Assembly: GCA_937886455.1 (NCBI GenBank)
Contig: CALGCU010000156.1
Coordinates: 1 to 7,365, forward strand
Source of the DNA: an uncultured Bacteroidales bacterium
Lineage (GTDB): Bacteria; Bacteroidota; Bacteroidia; Bacteroidales; Paludibacteraceae
DNA length: 7,365 bases
Reading direction: 5' to 3'
The notes under the pieces are model-generated. The model was not told where the DNA came from. It saw only the letters and a program-made list of their open reading frames with translations, and did not search any database. Positions 6,807-7,365 of this stretch are shown piece after piece. Every line of letters begins with the position of its first letter. Position 1 is the stretch's first letter. The position numbers and the translations under genes are program-made.

Positions 6807-6849
6807 AGATTGCAAACCACAGTCATTGCAATCTTGCAATGTTGCAACC
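6807..6849 (+). repeat. TTGCAA cluster with two overlapping inverted repeats
   Basis: TTGCAA, itself a palindrome, occurs at 6810-6815, 6826-6831, 6834-6839 and 6842-6847; the last three are spaced exactly 8 bp. Two stems compete for the same bases: AGATTGCAA (6807-6815) with TTGCAATCT (6826-6834), and CATTGCAA (6824-6831) with TTGCAATG (6834-6841). It lies just after tnpV, upstream of the relaxase. It could be a protein-binding site cluster or an RNA structure. Confidence 0.65.
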
Positions 6850-6907
6850 TTGATGATTCCAGCAAGTCGCAAAGGGAGTGCAGAGGGAACGTCTGCCCCT
6901 CGGAGAG

Positions 6908-6984
6908 CCCCTGTATCTGTGATATGAAAGCAAGGCTGGAATGTCACAGATACTATGGGGTTATCTATGACAAGTCATAGATAA
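6908..6984 (+). other. Paired hairpins ahead of the relaxase gene; candidate transfer origin
   Basis: First hairpin: GTATCTGTGA (6913-6922) pairs perfectly with 6944-6953 around a 21-nt loop, extended past a small bulge by CCCC (6908-6911) and GGGG (6957-6960). Second hairpin: 6961-6971 (TTATCTATGAC) is a perfect 11-bp inverted repeat with 6974-6984, with only AA between. The second lies 35 nt before the relaxase ATG. MobV-type relaxases usually act on an origin of transfer upstream of their own gene, which makes this the best candidate, but no nick site can be identified by eye. It may also fold in the mRNA leader. Confidence 0.5.
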
Positions 6985-7005
6985 AAAACTGCTGCGGCGA
7001 AAAAG

Positions 7006-7012
7006 AAAGGAG
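7006..7012 (+). promoter_or_regulatory. Strong Shine-Dalgarno site of the relaxase gene
   Basis: AAAGGAG lies 7 nt before the ATG at 7020, a near-perfect complement to the 16S 3' end. Such sites are typical of Firmicutes and unusual in Bacteroidales, and this one fixes the start codon. Confidence 0.8.
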
Positions 7013-7019
7013 ACCGAAA

Positions 7020-7365
7020 ATGGCAAAGACTGTTTCATTCTGTCAAGGTAAAGGGAGCCTGTCCCACAACAACAGAACATTCAGACCGAAGAACGTGGAC
7101 AGCTCCAAAAGCTGTAATAATATCACCTTTGTAAAAATGCCTATCGAGCAGGCTTATGAAAATTGCTTTGCGAAGGCGGTCGAACGATACAACGCAAAGC
7201 AGAAAAGAGCTGACCGCAGAATTAAAGACGGATATTTCCGTTATGCGTTTTCACACGCACCCTGCAACAATGTGATTGTTGCGGCTGACAAAAGAAAGAG
7301 CTTTTATGAGGATATTGTTCAGATTGGCTGCAAGGACGATACGGGCACAGGCTCGCCCGACGCTG
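7020..7365 (+). CDS. MobV/Pre-type relaxase (plasmid recombination/mobilisation protein), 5' part only
   Basis: The frame from ATG at 7020 stays open for 115 codons and runs off the window, so only the N-terminus is present. It begins MAKTVSFCQGKGSLSHNNR, typical of the plasmid recombination/mobilisation proteins of gut Firmicutes elements. HNNRTF (residues 16-21) corresponds to motif I of MobV relaxases; in MobM of pMV158 the equivalent histidine (HNERVF, His22) is the nucleophile that cuts the transfer origin, so His16 is the likely counterpart. QAYENCF, ERYNAKQKR and SFYEDIVQIG are further family-like stretches. The later metal-binding motif (H-x-D-E-x-T-P-H-x-H type) would lie beyond the window. 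It is related in role to TnpZ of Tn4451. The strong ribosome-binding site and the hairpins just upstream support the start and the function. Confidence 0.83.
   Translation, partial: MAKTVSFCQGKGSLSHNNRTFRPKNVDSSKSCNNITFVKMPIEQAYENCFAKAVERYNAKQKRADRRIKDGYFRYAFSHAPCNNVIVAADKRKSFYEDIVQIGCKDDTGTGSPDA

Larger units (their letters stand above)
6440..7365 (+). mobile_element. Left part of a Firmicutes-type mobilizable element (left end uncertain, right end outside the window)
   Basis: A TnpV-like gene, a structured spacer and a MobV-type relaxase are found together in mobilizable transposons of the Tn4451 kind and in related gut Firmicutes elements. Ribosome-binding sites here are strong purine-rich Shine-Dalgarno sequences, unlike the Bacteroidales genes to the left, and the base composition visibly shifts. 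The true left end lies somewhere in 6406-6450. I found no terminal repeat, attachment site or recombinase, so the boundary is approximate. A chimeric assembly join would look the same. Confidence 0.6.

Overview
The window joins two kinds of DNA. Positions 1 to about 6405 look like the chromosome of a member of the Bacteroidales (Bacteroides/Prevotella-like; genus not resolvable from this stretch). The evidence is three promoters with the Bacteroidetes -7 element TAnnTTTG, two of them with a TTTG element exactly 20 nt upstream, weak or absent Shine-Dalgarno sequences, and Bacteroidales-type proteins (a secreted C69 peptidase, a Na/Pi cotransporter with a PhoU-like tail, and an outer-membrane barrel protein). 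From about 6450 to the window end the DNA looks like a Firmicutes-type mobilizable element: strong purine-rich ribosome-binding sites, a TnpV-like protein and the start of a MobV/Pre-type relaxase.

Layout. Positions 1-37 hold three copies of an 11-bp tandem repeat. Positions 119-150 form the intrinsic terminator of a leftward two-gene unit: a secreted C69/U34 dipeptidase (3246 to 1621) followed 8 nt later by cytosolic aminoacyl-histidine dipeptidase PepD (1612 to 173). Together they could degrade peptides outside and inside the cytoplasmic membrane. A 217-nt divergent spacer carries one promoter for this unit and one for a small rightward gene (3464-3673) encoding a basic ribbon-helix-helix-like protein. 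That gene ends 1 nt from the end of a convergent leftward unit: a Na/Pi cotransporter (6345 to 4543) overlapping by 11 nt an outer-membrane barrel protein with a GTG start (4553 to 3675). The promoter of that unit lies at 6374-6405.

Right of this promoter the native sequence ends somewhere in 6406-6450. Then come tnpV (6466-6801), a 218-nt structured spacer with several inverted repeats (candidate transfer origin and/or structured mRNA leader), and a relaxase gene from 7020 that runs off the window. No integrase, resolvase or recognisable element terminus is inside the window. Real cross-phylum insertion and a chimeric assembly join therefore both remain possible.

I see no CRISPR array, tRNA, rRNA or resistance gene, and no gene-free stretch over 300 bases. 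The points most worth following are the junction, the structured DNA ahead of the relaxase, and the tiny overlapping reading frame at the start of the ribbon-helix-helix gene. I do not claim a clearly new multi-gene system.
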